Below are positions 13,228 through 13,714 of a stretch of 13,714 nucleotides of DNA, piece after piece. The notes beneath the pieces were generated by a model. The model did not search any database, was not told where the DNA came from, and saw nothing but the letters and a program-made list of their open reading frames with translations. Origin of the DNA: Lentisphaerota bacterium (lineage in GTDB: Bacteria > Verrucomicrobiota > Kiritimatiellia > RFP12 > UBA1067). A program made the translations under genes and the position numbers. The first letter of the stretch is position 1. Each line of letters starts with the position of its first letter. The stretch lies in contig JALHET010000049.1 of assembly GCA_022839525.1 (NCBI GenBank), forward strand, positions 1 through 13,714, given 5' to 3'.

Positions 13228-13714
13228 TCAGCGGTTGTCGTCTTGAATGAGCACTGTGATGGTTTCCGTTTTGACGGGTCGGATCCATGCCGAGTTGCGT
13301 TTTTCGGTCAAGCGGTTTGTGGCGATCAGTAATTCACCGTTCTTTGGAGTCCGGGCCATCCCGACAGCGCCGTTGAAACGGTATTTGCCGCGAAAAGTGA
13401 AACGGTCGTCTGTTTTCAATACAACCGCAGGCTTGCCGTAACATCCGAACCACCAGGTGCCGTCCCTCATGCGGCAAACGGTCTGGATGCCCAGAAGGGT
13501 CTGCCCGCTTTCGATCACATGGCGTTTCACGAATGCGAAGGACTCCGTATACTCGTACACATAGTTGGCCGTGTGCGTTGCCGGGAGTCCTCCGACCACA
13601 AAGAAATGCCCGTTATGCCACTCGATTCCGCCCGCGCCGTGTACGACCTCGGGCACCGCGTTCGACGAGAGCAAGGCGAGCGTTTCCGCATCATGCACAC
13701 AGACCCACGAATTG
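13228..13714 (-). CDS. Hypothetical protein, beta-propeller-like, partial (5' end outside window)
   Basis: About 161 residues of the C-terminal part of a protein; the frame is open to the window edge, so its start lies beyond 13714. I do not recognise a family. The sequence alternates short beta-strands and turns with spaced aromatic residues: GGIEWHNGHFFVVGG, TVCRMRDGTWWFGCYGK, GMARTPKNGELLIATN. That recurrence every 40 or so residues resembles blades of a beta-propeller. No enzyme motif is visible. It ends with the polar IQDDNR. The following 91 bp to the phosphoesterase ATG hold no gene and no clear terminator. Confidence 0.6.
   Translation of the reverse strand, partial: NSWVCVHDAETLALLSSNAVPEVVHGAGGIEWHNGHFFVVGGLPATHTANYVYEYTESFAFVKRHVIESGQTLLGIQTVCRMRDGTWWFGCYGKPAVVLKTDDRFTFRGKYRFNGAVGMARTPKNGELLIATNRLTEKRNSAWIRPVKTETITVLIQDDNR

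Overview
This is a high-GC bacterial chromosome segment from an organism with a Gram-negative envelope. LpxA (lipid A synthesis), an LptF/LptG-type permease (LPS export), Lnt (lipoprotein acylation) and an OmpA-type outer-membrane protein are all present. No rRNA or other taxonomic marker is in the window. The rho / tig-clpP-clpX cluster, the OmpA protein with calcium-binding repeats, and the style of the uncharacterised transglutaminase-like protein would fit the PVC superphylum, perhaps Kiritimatiellota or Lentisphaerota. That placement is inference only.

Layout. Bases 1-608 hold the C-terminal half of Rho. Bases 757-3996 hold tig, clpP and clpX, a co-directional folding and proteolysis cluster with a likely promoter before tig. 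A 26-bp imperfect inverted repeat closes it and separates clpX from convergent panD (4109-4468, minus). A 344-bp divergent region then carries a well-formed panD promoter with a run of nine G in its spacer, a likely lnt promoter, a short leader ORF with a good ribosome binding site, and one copy of a dispersed 25-bp repeat. lnt (4813-6504) overlaps the next gene by ATGA; that gene encodes a 568-residue transglutaminase-like protein of unknown role. A 330-bp gap holds a 12-bp-stem terminator and a strong promoter for the OmpA-family gene (8538-9800). After another 12-bp-stem terminator come an LptF/LptG-type permease (9889-10905), which seems to lack about 25 residues of its second membrane segment, and lpxA (10930-11709). 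The lpxA end overlaps a convergent DEDDy exonuclease gene (11703-12566, minus).

The last 1.1 kb is decayed. Upstream of the exonuclease lies a 70-codon open frame without a usual start. Next come two near-identical 16-bp repeats, a 28-bp perfect palindrome and a chimeric ORF. The chimera's first ~44 residues are a calcineurin-like phosphoesterase and its last ~65 look like the C-terminus of an IS transposase. The simplest reading is that an insertion sequence landed in a phosphoesterase gene lying in operon with the exonuclease, and that most of both was then deleted. The window ends inside a minus-strand gene of unknown function with beta-propeller-like sequence.

The genes mostly serve two jobs: protein quality control (Tig, ClpP, ClpX) and envelope building (Lnt, OmpA, LptF/G-like, LpxA). 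No CRISPR array, tRNA, rRNA or obvious defence system is visible. The best candidates for something undescribed are the lnt-coupled transglutaminase-like protein, the internally deleted LPS permease, and the homopolymer tract in the panD promoter.
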